Assembly: GCA_023205875.1 (NCBI GenBank)
Contig: CP060756.1
Coordinates: 1,178,001-1,242,000 of the forward strand
Length of the DNA: 64,000 nucleotides
Reading direction: 5' to 3'
Source: Chloropicon primus
Taxonomy: Eukaryota; Chlorophyta; Chloropicophyceae; Chloropicales; Chloropicaceae
Positions 1-9,993 of this stretch are shown here, in pieces (position 1 is the stretch's first letter; each line of letters begins with the position of its first letter). Both the position numbers and the translations under genes were made by a program. Under the pieces are notes generated by a model that saw nothing but the letters and a program-made list of their open reading frames with translations, did no database searches and was not told the origin of the DNA.

Positions 1-962
<962 letters not shown>

Positions 963-3587
963 ATGGTACCGGGGACGTACCAGTACAAGGGAGACCTGGG
1001 GAGGGGTAAGGCACTGGGGGTGCTTGTGACTCTCCTCCTCGTTCTCTGTGCGGCAGCGTGCGGGAAGGCGTCCGGTGCGAAGAACGACTACCAGTACTTG
1101 GAGATCGGGTATGGATTCAAGCCCGTGCTGTATGATATAAGCCCGAACTCGAATTGCGATAAGGATATCAAGGACCGCTGCAAAGAGGCAGCGCAGGTGA
1201 GCACCGATCAGTTCAAGGCCATCAGCGACAAGCTTAACGCGAACTCGACGGGATTCTTGGCCGAGGTGAAGACGAGGGCGCCCATATACAACTGCTTGAG
1301 GGAGGGCGAGAAGTTCGCGGACAGCTTGGACGAGACGTACTCGCAGCCGTGCGAGGAGCTCTTGGATACCTTTGCTGCCAGGAACACGAACTTGGAGAGG
1401 TTGAAGCTCTTGGCGAGCTGCAAGAAGGACTTGGACCTCCTCGAGTGCGAAAAAAGGAACGTCCACCCCGTCTCTTGTCTCTCGAAGAGCAAGGAGCCCG
1501 TCTCCCAGCGATGCGCCGTGCGGTTGACCAGCATGAAGAGCAAGTTCGCGGGGAAGCTCGACCAGGATGTCCCTCTCATGAAGGCCTGCGAGAACGAGGT
1601 CAGGATCTTGTGCAGGACAAGGACGAACAAAATAAGCTGCCTCAAGTCCAAGGTCGGCGACCCCAAGGTTTCGACCAGGTGCAAGAAGGAGATTCACCGC
1701 AGGAAAGTCGAAGAGTCGGAGGACATCAGGTTCAACAAGTACCTGTTCTCCGTCTGCGCCCTGGACAAGGAGCAGCACTGCAAGGACGTCCCGTTCGGTC
1801 AAGGGCGCATCGTCACGTGCCTCGAGAAGTTCTACGGAACCCTCCAGGCGGAGTGCAAGTCGGCGATCAAGCAGCAGATCCTCGACAAGCAAAAGGACTC
1901 GACCCTCGATGTGAGGTTCCGGCTGCTTTGCAAGGAGGATGCCCAGAGCCTGTGCCCCGTTGAGTTCCAGGTCCTCGAGGATCCCTTTGAGATCAACATG
2001 GGGGGCAAGCTCAAGAAGTGCATGAGGAACGCGACCCTGGCGGGGGACATCAAGAGCGCGGAGTGCAAGGAGCACCTTCTGTTCATGATGGAGCAGACGA
2101 GGAGGTACACTGAGCTCGATCCCACGCTGGTGGAGGCTTGTGCCCAGGAGAAGAACATGTGCGAACCGCACAACTTCCTTGAGTGCTTGAGGGAGGAGGT
2201 CATGACCGGCAACGTGTTGTCCCAGGAGTGTGAGCAGGCCTTGGTGTACAAGGACATTCAAGCCGCGGCCGACATCAAGCTCAAGACACACATGTCGTCG
2301 TCTTGCCACGCCGAGCACATGTTGTTCTGCGACGGGGTGGACAACGCCTTGTCTCCGGGGAACGTGATAAGTTGCTTGGAGGATCATTTCGATCACCCGA
2401 AATTTGGCAAGAAGTGCAGGCAAAAGATCAAGAGAGACATTGCGTACACGACTCGGGACATCAGAATGCTGGCCACCACGTACCAGTCCTGCCAGTACGA
2501 GATCACAGAGCTGTGCGAGGATGTGCAGCCAGGCGGTGGCCGCGTGGTTTCGTGCTTGAAGGAGAACAGGAACAAGATCGTGGGGGGGAAATGTCGCGGT
2601 GCAATTATGAGACTCTTGAAAATCAGCGCGTCGAACTGGAAACTCGATTGGTCGACTTACTTTGACTGCGAGGAGGACGCGGACTCTCTTTGTTATGGCA
2701 AGAGGGACGCCAGCGTCCACACGTGCCTGAGGGAGAACTTCGATTTCCTGTCCAGCAAGTGCAAGGCGAAACAGATGCAGTTGATGGAAGCTGAATCCGA
2801 GTCCTTGCAGGTGAACAGCAAGCTCTTGAACAAGTGCGGCACTGCTGTTACGAAGTATTGCGGGGAAGTGGCAGACGAGGGCGGAAAGGTTTTGAGCTGC
2901 CTTCAGAGCTATACTGACGACCCGACGTTCCCAAGGGTTTGCATGAAAGCGATCACCCACCACATGAATGTTACGGAGAGGTTGATGCCTATGGGGCCAA
3001 AGCTGAAGAGCGACTGCGCTGAGGACGCGACCCAAAACTGCCAGTGGACCAATTTGGACGGGCAGCAGACGCTGGACGGTGCCATCCTCAAGTGCCTCGT
3101 TTCGAAGTCCGAAGTTTTGCAGCCAAAGTGCAAAAACACGCTAGCGCAAAGAACTCTGTTCCTCCTAAGAAACTTCCAGTCCGGCAACCCAGCCACCCAA
3201 GTATGCGACAACGACGTGAAGCAGCTGTGCCACGTCCCGATAGACATGTTCGGCTTGACTGAGGTTGGTTCCATATACAAGTGCCTCTTGCGAGAGTCCG
3301 AAAAAATCAGCAGCGAGTGTTTCTTTGTCCTCACGCTGCCGAAGGCGAGCAAAATGATGAGGGAGGAGGCAAACGTGGAGCCGCTGTACCAGGAGCAGGC
3401 GTTCCAGCAGTATCTCAGCAACATCGAAAGCAGGATGAGAAAGATGGAGAATAGCTCGTCACCTGGTGCCGGCTTCATGGTTGCGTTCTTGCTGCTTAGC
3501 TTGGCGGCGGTGGGCTTCTCTGGCTACTACTACAAGAGCAAAGTCAGGGGGGGGGGGGGCGTCGTCTACAGAGAATTGCGTGCCTAG
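963..3587 (+). CDS. GLG1: GLG1-like cysteine-rich Golgi membrane protein
   Basis: An 874-residue type I membrane protein made of many repeats of about 60 residues, each with spaced cysteines (patterns such as C..DI...C...P, V..CL and LS..C). This is the cysteine-rich GLG1 repeat of Golgi apparatus protein 1 / ESL-1, a Golgi-resident glycoprotein receptor. A hydrophobic signal sequence lies at about residues 15-32, a transmembrane helix at about 836-858, and a short basic cytosolic tail follows. The animal protein is about 1,180 residues, so this one has fewer repeats. I start at ATG 963; the frame is open upstream to 915 but only with a GTG. A 12-G run lies in the codons just after the membrane helix. 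A TGTAA word follows the stop. It is convergent with the next gene, 80 bp away. Confidence 0.88.
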   Translation: MVPGTYQYKGDLGRGKALGVLVTLLLVLCAAACGKASGAKNDYQYLEIGYGFKPVLYDISPNSNCDKDIKDRCKEAAQVSTDQFKAISDKLNANSTGFLAEVKTRAPIYNCLREGEKFADSLDETYSQPCEELLDTFAARNTNLERLKLLASCKKDLDLLECEKRNVHPVSCLSKSKEPVSQRCAVRLTSMKSKFAGKLDQDVPLMKACENEVRILCRTRTNKISCLKSKVGDPKVSTRCKKEIHRRKVEESEDIRFNKYLFSVCALDKEQHCKDVPFGQGRIVTCLEKFYGTLQAECKSAIKQQILDKQKDSTLDVRFRLLCKEDAQSLCPVEFQVLEDPFEINMGGKLKKCMRNATLAGDIKSAECKEHLLFMMEQTRRYTELDPTLVEACAQEKNMCEPHNFLECLREEVMTGNVLSQECEQALVYKDIQAAADIKLKTHMSSSCHAEHMLFCDGVDNALSPGNVISCLEDHFDHPKFGKKCRQKIKRDIAYTTRDIRMLATTYQSCQYEITELCEDVQPGGGRVVSCLKENRNKIVGGKCRGAIMRLLKISASNWKLDWSTYFDCEEDADSLCYGKRDASVHTCLRENFDFLSSKCKAKQMQLMEAESESLQVNSKLLNKCGTAVTKYCGEVADEGGKVLSCLQSYTDDPTFPRVCMKAITHHMNVTERLMPMGPKLKSDCAEDATQNCQWTNLDGQQTLDGAILKCLVSKSEVLQPKCKNTLAQRTLFLLRNFQSGNPATQVCDNDVKQLCHVPIDMFGLTEVGSIYKCLLRESEKISSECFFVLTLPKASKMMREEANVEPLYQEQAFQQYLSNIESRMRKMENSSSPGAGFMVAFLLLSLAAVGFSGYYYKSKVRGGGGVVYRELRA

Positions 3588-3666
3588 ATAAACTTTGTAC
3601 CCTGTAACTTCAAATGACTAAATTACTAGCTCCATTCTCTCCAGCGAATATATAGAGGCAAAAATA

Positions 3667-5103
3667 CTAAAGAGGGAGATCCGGGCTGTTTCCCGTGGCC
3701 CACTCCGAGGTCGACCGCCTCAGGAGCATGTGATTGTGGTTTGTGAGTATCCCGATAATTCCGGTGCAGAGCTTGCTCTTCCTCAACTCTGACAGCGTGA
3801 ATCCCCTCGCCGGATCCTTTGGCCTTGCCATGTCGTACAGCTGACACAGAAGGTCCTCGAATTCTATGCAACCCTGGTGCTCTGACTTGTCCACTTTGTC
3901 ATACAACCATCTCATATCATGAATCCCAACGTAACCATCGCCATCGATGTCCAAAACGTTGAACCAGTAGTTCTGACTCGCCTTGGTCTTCTTGTCCTCG
4001 ACGTACTGGAAGAAAAGAGAAAAGTCTTCCCAAGACATCACGTTTCTGATTCCAGACTGATAGTTCCAGTTGGTGAAGCAAATCTCCAGCAGCTCTGGTG
4101 GGTACGGCAAAAGAACCTCGTGGGTCGCTAGGTCTGGCAGTTGGATCAAACCGTCGCTGTCGGGATCCAAAAGAAGGAAGTAGCACCTCTTCTCGTACTC
4201 GGATTTCTGGGCCTCGCTCTCCTCAAAGGCAAACTCCATCTTTTGATACTCCTGTTGCATCAGCTCGAGGTCACCCCGGCTTCTGTCCACTTCTTCCGTC
4301 AAGAACACGCAGTTTTCGCACACCCTCCTCTCCCCTTTCGCCTGGTGCCTCTGCCTCTCCGCCTCTATCAACCGCTTCTTCTCCTCCTCCATCTGGGCCC
4401 TCTCCTCCTCGGCCCTCTGGGCATTTTCTTCCAAGTCCTGCACCCTCTCTTTCAACGTCTCGACCTCCCTGTCTCGAGCCAGCAGAGCCTCCTCGTAAGC
4501 CCGCAGCTTGTACAGAAGCTCCTCCCTCTCCTTCTCGAGCAGGGCGGTCCTCTCCCTCAGGGCTAGCGTCGGCGTTCCGTAAGCAGGCAAACCATATATC
4601 GTCTCATTCAAGTTTGTTGTGGTCTGTGCACCACTTCCGAAATTCTCCTCTGGCCAAGCTGGGGCGCGTCCGCACGCCACCTCGGTGGGCTCCAGGTTGA
4701 ACAAGGAAGCAGCAGCACTGCGGGATTTGCGAGACCCCGTTGCCGAGCATCGCCCGTTCGCCAGACGACCTTTCCGTGGCGAACCACTACCTGAGGTCGT
4801 TGGAGCGTGAGGCACGGGAAACTGGATTTCGGCCTTGTGAGTCTTGTACACCTCCCTCCTGTGCGTTCCAGCGGACTTGATTTTCCTCCTCCCGTGGCCT
4901 TGGGACAAGCTTCGCCGCTTGCTCGGACCGGCAACCTCTCCTCCATCCTCCGCATCCCTCTCCCCCTCTCTGTATCCGTGCCTGTTCTCTTTGTCGTCCC
5001 CGCCTCTTGCTGACAGGGCCTTCCGCAGGCTCTTCCTCCGGATGTGGTACGAGTTGCCTCCCGTGTGCTCCACCAGAGGAGGAACCGGACTCGCTGTCGT
5101 CAT
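3667..5103 (-). CDS. PP2A B''-type (PPP2R3/TON2-like) EF-hand regulatory subunit
   Basis: A 478-residue protein. The N-terminal 180 residues are basic and low in complexity, and a long coiled coil follows (about 190-310, rich in E, R and L). The C-terminal 150 residues match the calcium-binding core of PP2A B'' subunits: EF loops LDPDSDGLIQLPDL and LDIDGDGYVGIHDM, the MSWEDF element, NYWF, FEDLLCQLYDM and the closing GFTLSELRKSKL. In animals and plants such subunits target PP2A to centrosomes or microtubule arrays. The long N-terminal coiled coil in place of a full B'' N-terminal domain is unusual, so a centrosome or basal-body scaffold role is possible (inference). Start ATG at 5103 is the first in frame. 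Confidence 0.72.
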   Translation of the reverse strand: MTTASPVPPLVEHTGGNSYHIRRKSLRKALSARGGDDKENRHGYREGERDAEDGGEVAGPSKRRSLSQGHGRRKIKSAGTHRREVYKTHKAEIQFPVPHAPTTSGSGSPRKGRLANGRCSATGSRKSRSAAASLFNLEPTEVACGRAPAWPEENFGSGAQTTTNLNETIYGLPAYGTPTLALRERTALLEKEREELLYKLRAYEEALLARDREVETLKERVQDLEENAQRAEEERAQMEEEKKRLIEAERQRHQAKGERRVCENCVFLTEEVDRSRGDLELMQQEYQKMEFAFEESEAQKSEYEKRCYFLLLDPDSDGLIQLPDLATHEVLLPYPPELLEICFTNWNYQSGIRNVMSWEDFSLFFQYVEDKKTKASQNYWFNVLDIDGDGYVGIHDMRWLYDKVDKSEHQGCIEFEDLLCQLYDMARPKDPARGFTLSELRKSKLCTGIIGILTNHNHMLLRRSTSEWATGNSPDLPL

Positions 5104-5439
5104 GACGCCCGACTTTTGCCAACCTCAACCGCGAGCACTTGAAGCCCTCCGGGTTCACCGCCCTCGACTCGTGCCAAGCCCTACACCCTTCCGTATCGTG
5201 CCCGTGTGTTGCCTTTTCGCTTACGACCCCTCGACGACGCTTGGCTTGGTTATTCCGAACGGTTATTTGTCTTAGGTGGACATCGTATTGGGTTAAGTAG
5301 AAAGGAGGGACCTGGGGAGGAGGATTAACTTGTCTTGGTCCCCTAGGAGGAGGAGGAGGAGGAGGGAGGATGCCGGTGATCTTGAAACGTAACGTTGATA
5401 TGATATGGTATAATATACAAAACAATTCAGAGCATTACC
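5104..5439. other. Intergenic spacer with GGA repeat
   Basis: This 336-bp space separates two minus-strand genes. It contains an AGG/GGA microsatellite at about 5345-5370 and the AT-rich 3' end of the transporter gene at about 5395-5425. No coding exon is supported. Confidence 0.5.
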
Positions 5440-7236
5440 CTACAACGACCTGTACCTGAAGGAGTTGTTGAGCTTGCTGTTGTGGATCCCGTACATGAAG
5501 TAGAAAAAGTATCCAATTAGAGCCCAAACAACGACTTGAAGGAGGGTTCTCACTTCCAAGCTCAGTATCAAGTGGACATTGATCATGACAGCAAGGGCAG
5601 GAATCCAAGGCACCCAAGGGCAAGCGAAGTTCTTCCCGGTAAAGACAGAGTTGGGCCCCGCCTCCTCAACCACCGCTTTGTCATCTTTCACCTCGTTCTG
5701 AGGGAGGGCGGCCAAGACTGCAATTGGAGTCAGGGCCAGGACCAACATGACAGAGATCAAAAGTGGAGGGATGTTGTCGACGTGGTTCATCACCAGAGCC
5801 ATGGCAAAGGTCATGACGCAGAAGACAGTGAGCAAGATGGAGGGCTTCGGCAAAATCCTCCACGCCGCACTCTTCTTTCTGTCTGGCGAGTCCTCGTACC
5901 TGATCACTAATATGCCCAGGCTCACAAAGGTGAACGATAGCATAGTTCCCGCAGAGATCATTCCGGCGAGGCTATCGATGTCAAGGCAGAATGCCAGCAA
6001 GGCCGAAACAATTCCTGACAAGTAGGTGCTGAAGGCAGGTACTTTGGTCCTCGGATTGAGCTCTGCCAGCTTCGGAGGCACCAGGCCGTCCTTCGCCATG
6101 GCGAAGAACACCCTGGGCTGCCCAAACAAAGAGCAAAGGGTGGTCGAGGACAGGATGGTGGTCGTGCCAAACGCCACTATGGTCGCTGCCCAAGGCATGT
6201 TCAGCTGGTTGAAGGCCGCCGCCAGTGGCGCGCTGAGGTCTATATCCTTGTAGTTGACCATGCCGGTCAAGACGAGGGATACCGAGACGTAGAGGGTTGC
6301 AACCATTCCAAGGGTCCCAACAATAGCAATAGGAAGGGCCTTCTTCGGGTCCTTGAGCTCCTCGGAAAGCACGCAAATGCAGTCAAAACCAACGTAAGAG
6401 AAGAAGACGAAGCCAGCTCCGCTCATCACTCCGTCGGATCCGCGCGGGAAGAACGGCTCGTAGTTTTGCCGATCCACCTCCGATATTCCGGCCACAATGA
6501 TGAAGACAATCAGACTCATGTTCAAGCAGGTGATGATCAGGTTGAGCCTCGCCGACTCGGCTGCCCCCAAGAGCAAAGCCCCCGTGCAGAGCAGGCAGAT
6601 GCCCGAAGCCATCAGGGAGCCCTTGTGGGACAGCATGGGGATATTCAGCGGGATGTTGTACGTCCACTCGGGCGGCGTGAGGCTGCATGACTTCAGGAAA
6701 CTAACAAAGTAATCAGCGAAGCCTCGCGCCACCACGCTGGCGCTCATGCCATACTCGAGGGTCAGATTCCAGCCCACCAGCCAAGCCACCGCTTCTCCGA
6801 AGCAGACGTACGAGTACGCATACGCGCCGCCCGCGACAGGTATCCTCGTCGCGAACTCCGCGTAGCAAAAGGCAGAAAGCAGACCCGAGAAGGCGGCCAC
6901 CAGGAAAGAGATGGAGACCGAAGGCCCTGCCAAGGACTTCGCCGCTTCCCCCGTCACCACGAAAAGTCCCGCGCCCACCGTGGCACCTATCCCGTAAGCG
7001 ATGAGCTCCAGGACCGTCAAAGTTCGCTTCAGACCATCTTCCCCGTCGCTCGCCCGTTCCGCTATGATATCTACTACGCGTTTCCTTCGCGTCAGCTTCT
7101 TCAGACCCCTCCTGAAAGCAGACCCTCCCATCATGACCCCAACCTCGTCAACCTCGTCCCCGCTCCTCGAGCTGCTGCCTAGTATCGGCGACCTCAGTAA
7201 AGAATTCTCCTCTCCACCTTGCAGATAAGTGGCCAT
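5440..7236 (-). CDS. Cationic amino acid transporter, APC superfamily (CAT/SLC7-like)
   Basis: A 598-residue polytopic protein with 12 to 14 hydrophobic segments. The first membrane segment carries the APC signature (IAYGIGATVGAGLFVVTG), with the unwound GAGLF motif that binds substrate backbone, and is followed by FCYAEFATRIPVAGGAYAYSYV. The nearest well-known relatives are plant CATs and animal CAT1, which carry arginine, lysine and other amino acids across the plasma, vacuolar or chloroplast membrane. A charged cytosolic N-terminus of about 70 residues precedes the core. Substrate and membrane cannot be read from sequence alone. The start is ATG 7236; it is divergent from the EF-hand gene. 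Confidence 0.9.
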   Translation of the reverse strand: MATYLQGGEENSLLRSPILGSSSRSGDEVDEVGVMMGGSAFRRGLKKLTRRKRVVDIIAERASDGEDGLKRTLTVLELIAYGIGATVGAGLFVVTGEAAKSLAGPSVSISFLVAAFSGLLSAFCYAEFATRIPVAGGAYAYSYVCFGEAVAWLVGWNLTLEYGMSASVVARGFADYFVSFLKSCSLTPPEWTYNIPLNIPMLSHKGSLMASGICLLCTGALLLGAAESARLNLIITCLNMSLIVFIIVAGISEVDRQNYEPFFPRGSDGVMSGAGFVFFSYVGFDCICVLSEELKDPKKALPIAIVGTLGMVATLYVSVSLVLTGMVNYKDIDLSAPLAAAFNQLNMPWAATIVAFGTTTILSSTTLCSLFGQPRVFFAMAKDGLVPPKLAELNPRTKVPAFSTYLSGIVSALLAFCLDIDSLAGMISAGTMLSFTFVSLGILVIRYEDSPDRKKSAAWRILPKPSILLTVFCVMTFAMALVMNHVDNIPPLLISVMLVLALTPIAVLAALPQNEVKDDKAVVEEAGPNSVFTGKNFACPWVPWIPALAVMINVHLILSLEVRTLLQVVVWALIGYFFYFMYGIHNSKLNNSFRYRSL

Positions 7237-8054
7237 CCTTCCCCGCTCCTAAAGGCAGTCCTCCTCCTCCTCCTAGGAACCGCCTCCTCCCTCGACTCAA
7301 CCCACACGACAGAGCACAGTCGCGCGCGCGCTAACACTCTTCTCTCCCTCTCCCTCTCCCTCTCCCCCTCTCTCCCATGCGAGGCTTTCTCCCGAGCTTG
7401 CTCCTTCTCGCCTTGGCGCGCCAAGCCCGCCGTGCTCTTGGTGCTCGCAGACAACAGACGAAAGAAGGAGATTGAAAGAGTAAAAGGTAAAGGATCGTAA
7501 AGCCGACCAGCCAGACAAAACCAGAGCAGAGGAGTCGTCTTGAGTAGAGAAAAGGCTGTAAACGAGTTTACAGCCTTTGTCCGCCTTGCAATTGGCTCAA
7601 TTCGCTCCGGCCACCGCCACAACCCAAGCGTGGCTAGAACGACGACTCGAGTGCTAATCCCCTTGGTACGCCTGACAGAGAGAGAGAGAGAGAGGGGAGG
7701 AGGACGGACGGACGACGACGGATGTTTGGCTGTCTCGCCAACAGTTAAGGAAATGGGGAGGATGACAAGGAGCCTCCTCTCGTCTTCGTGTCGTCTCTTT
7801 TTATTTTTTTATCAGAGAAAGTGAGATTAGGAGAGTGTCAGCTGCCAGGCCAGCTGGAGAGGAAAAGAGGAAAGACACAATAAGCCGCAATCAGGACCAA
7901 AGGAGGGGTACGACCAAGTGCGGGAGTATAAGCTGAGTTGTGGGAGCTCCACGAAAGGAACAGGGCTTGCAGTAGTGGCCTTGGACTCTAGCGAGGACGG
8001 GAGGGGGATACTATCGAAGACGACTGGCGACCCCACTCGCGCGAGAACACAATA
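7237..8054. promoter_or_regulatory. Divergent promoter region, transporter / EF-hand gene
   Basis: This 818-bp gene-free space has CT-rich simple repeats at about 7338-7372, a GA run at about 7676-7694 and a near-palindrome at 7551-7578 (listed separately). No exon is supported on either strand. Confidence 0.5.
7551..7578. repeat. Inverted repeat, 13-bp arms with 2-nt centre
   Basis: The arms AAAGGCTGTAAAC and GTTTACAGCCTTT are exact reverse complements separated by GA. The site lies about 315 bp upstream of the transporter start codon and 480 bp upstream of the EF-hand start, in the shared promoter space. Confidence 0.9.
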
Positions 8055-8960
8055 ATGGCGGAAGACAATATTACGACCAAGTGGCACAAGTGGCTCTTGA
8101 ACGAGGAGGACGACAAAACGATTGATGACCAGGCAGAGTACTTCCTTTTCAAATTTAACACGGCGTCTGGTGATGAGGACGTGACCCGTGACAAAGTCTT
8201 GGACCTCAAGGTTGAGTATGGCAAATTCGATGACAAGCACAAGGGGGAACTAGAGGTGGACCAGGCCATGAGACTCCTCGAGTCGAGGCACGAGACAAAG
8301 ACGTTCACCGAGCTCCGCGACCTTCTGAAGAGCATCGACAAGAACAACAACAACAAGTTGAGTCTGTTGGAGTGGCTGTGCGCTTTTTTCAACAAATCTT
8401 GGGACACCCTCATGGAGCCCGACGCCGAAGTGGACGTGGAGGCCATCAAGGCCGAGCTCGTGGCCGAGGCGAAGAAGAAGGAGGAGGAGGCCGCCAAGGC
8501 CGAGGTCGCGTATCAGAGGGCGCGGGGCGAGTCCCAGGCCGTGAAGGAAGCGGCCATCGCCCTGAAGGCGGCCAAGCTGGAGGAGGAGAAGAAGCTCACC
8601 GGTGTCAGGAAAGCGAACGCATTCTTCACTCGTATCGCGGAGGAGTCCCAGGAGGACGCCAACTCCGATATGACCATAGAGCAGCAAGTGAGGCACGAGG
8701 CTCAGCTGCGAAAGGAGAAGAAGCTGATCAAGCAGAAGGAGGAAGAGGCCAGGAGGGAGAGGGAGGAGGCCGAGGCCAAGGCCGCTCTCATCGCCGAGGA
8801 GGAGATGAAGAAGGCAGGAGTCGCAAAGGAGAAGGCGTACGAGGATGAGAAGGCAAGAGTAGCCGCGGAGGAGGAGGCGAAGAAGAAGAAGGAGGACGAC
8901 GAGCGCGCGGCGAGCAGAGCAAGACTGAAGGAAAGGATGAAGATGTTCGAGCAGAACTAG
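8055..8960 (+). CDS. EF-hand protein with charged coiled-coil tail
   Basis: A 301-residue soluble protein. Residues about 50-120 hold a pair of EF-hand-like helices with loops DDKHKGELEVDQ and DKNNNNKLSLLE; the second keeps more acidic and polar ligands, so calcium binding is plausible but not certain. The rest, from about 135 to the end, is an almost continuous charged coiled coil of E, K, A and R. The layout recalls swiprosin/EFHD or plastin-type EF pairs on a coiled coil, but I cannot name an ortholog. ATG 8055 is the first in frame. Convergent with LYRM1; the stops are 83 bp apart. Confidence 0.75.
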   Translation: MAEDNITTKWHKWLLNEEDDKTIDDQAEYFLFKFNTASGDEDVTRDKVLDLKVEYGKFDDKHKGELEVDQAMRLLESRHETKTFTELRDLLKSIDKNNNNKLSLLEWLCAFFNKSWDTLMEPDAEVDVEAIKAELVAEAKKKEEEAAKAEVAYQRARGESQAVKEAAIALKAAKLEEEKKLTGVRKANAFFTRIAEESQEDANSDMTIEQQVRHEAQLRKEKKLIKQKEEEARREREEAEAKAALIAEEEMKKAGVAKEKAYEDEKARVAAEEEAKKKKEDDERAASRARLKERMKMFEQN

Positions 8961-9043
8961 AGAGTTGTTCCCGGGCTTTCACGGGAAAATGAAATCATTT
9001 TTATATACCAACTTTGCACAAAATACTTGAGAAAGATCCTCCA

Positions 9044-9319
9044 TCACTTCTCCAAGGAGGAGTTCGCGCCGCCCCCGTCCAAGCTGACTTTCCAATCGGT
9101 CCCCTTGCTGTCCAGTTTGCAGTACAGCTGCATCTGCTGCACTCCGCTCCTCGCCACCTCCACCTTTTTCTCGATCTCCGCGTGGCTGGACAAGCCCTTG
9201 GCTTCCCGAAACTCAGTCTTGATTTCCTCGATCATGCCCGCCCTGTTCTTGCTGGGGTACACCCTCCCCAACTTGAGGAGCCGCCGATACAGCCGCAAGA
9301 CCTCGCCGCGAGCTGCCAT
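9044..9319 (-). CDS. LYRM1: LYR-motif mitochondrial assembly factor, LYRM1-like
   Basis: A 91-residue protein with the LYR tripeptide at residues 9-11 (VLRLYRRLLKLGRVYP), a conserved basic stretch, an EEIKTEFREAKGL segment and a central phenylalanine. These are hallmarks of the Complex1_LYR family, which docks on acyl-ACP in mitochondria and helps assemble respiratory complexes or Fe-S proteins. The pattern FREAKGLSSHAEIEKKVEVARSGVQQMQLY fits LYRM1 best. ATG 9319 sits in a strong initiation context (G at -3, G at +4). Its start lies only 4 nt after the stop of the COA4-like gene upstream on the same strand, so both are probably read from one mRNA. Confidence 0.85.
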   Translation of the reverse strand: MAARGEVLRLYRRLLKLGRVYPSKNRAGMIEEIKTEFREAKGLSSHAEIEKKVEVARSGVQQMQLYCKLDSKGTDWKVSLDGGGANSSLEK

Positions 9320-9323
9320 CCCT

Positions 9324-9860
9324 TCACCTCTGTTTCGCTTTGCTCTTCTCGTGGCACAACCTGAATGCGGTCACCTCTGCTTGTTTCGCGCACAAATAAG
9401 CAGACAGGCACAGAAATGGTTGGGGCAGCAGACAGGACGGAGTTCACATCGTCAGACCTGGACCAACCTTCGGGGGGCGAGGGGTCACGGGCCAGGCTGG
9501 TCAGTCCAAGCGAACGTACCTTTCTGGCACTTTCTCCAATCCCGTTCGTTTTCGCCCAAGCAAACCTACGAGGAGCAGCAAGGCAGAAGGGGGTCAGGAT
9601 CCATTCCGATCAAATCAAATCAAATCACGCAGAGTCGGCGGGAACAGGACAGGACGAGGCGACCCCCCTTCCAACCACACCACATCCACCCATCCAAGCA
9701 CGAGTCGTGATGACGACATTACCTCCAACTCGTAGTACGTCTTCGAGCACCCCGCTTGCTCTATCACTTTCTCGACGTCATCGAGCTCCTCTCCCGTGGG
9801 ACTCCGAGTCCTCGCCACGTGCGGATTCTCTTGCGCTTGCCTCCCGTCCTCTCTCGTCAT
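9324..9860 (-). CDS. COA4: COA4-like twin CX9C mitochondrial protein (three exons)
   Basis: A small spliced gene. Exons: 9723-9860, 9520-9565, 9376-9324 on the minus strand, giving 78 residues. Residues about 38-71 hold a twin CX9C array: GCSKTYYELEVC and KCQKEVTAFRLC, joined by LGENERDWRK. The GC...C..E..DWR.CQ..V..F..C pattern is that of COA4/CHCHD8, a protein imported and oxidised by the Mia40 route in the intermembrane space and needed for cytochrome c oxidase assembly. Introns are 157 and 143 nt, with donors GTAATG and GTACGT and acceptors TAG and CAG; all phases agree. The start ATG has a weak context (T at -3). The stop TGA (9326-9324) is followed by AGGG and then the LYRM1 start. Confidence 0.85.
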
Positions 9861-9993
9861 CAAAACTCCCAGGCAGCCAAGCCAGCGACGACGACGACCG
9901 ACGACGACGGATTTGTTTCCTTCCTGCTAAACGACGAGCAGAGCAAGAGCAGAAGAGAGAGAGAGAGAGAGAGAGGAGAGGGGTGTTGAAGTC

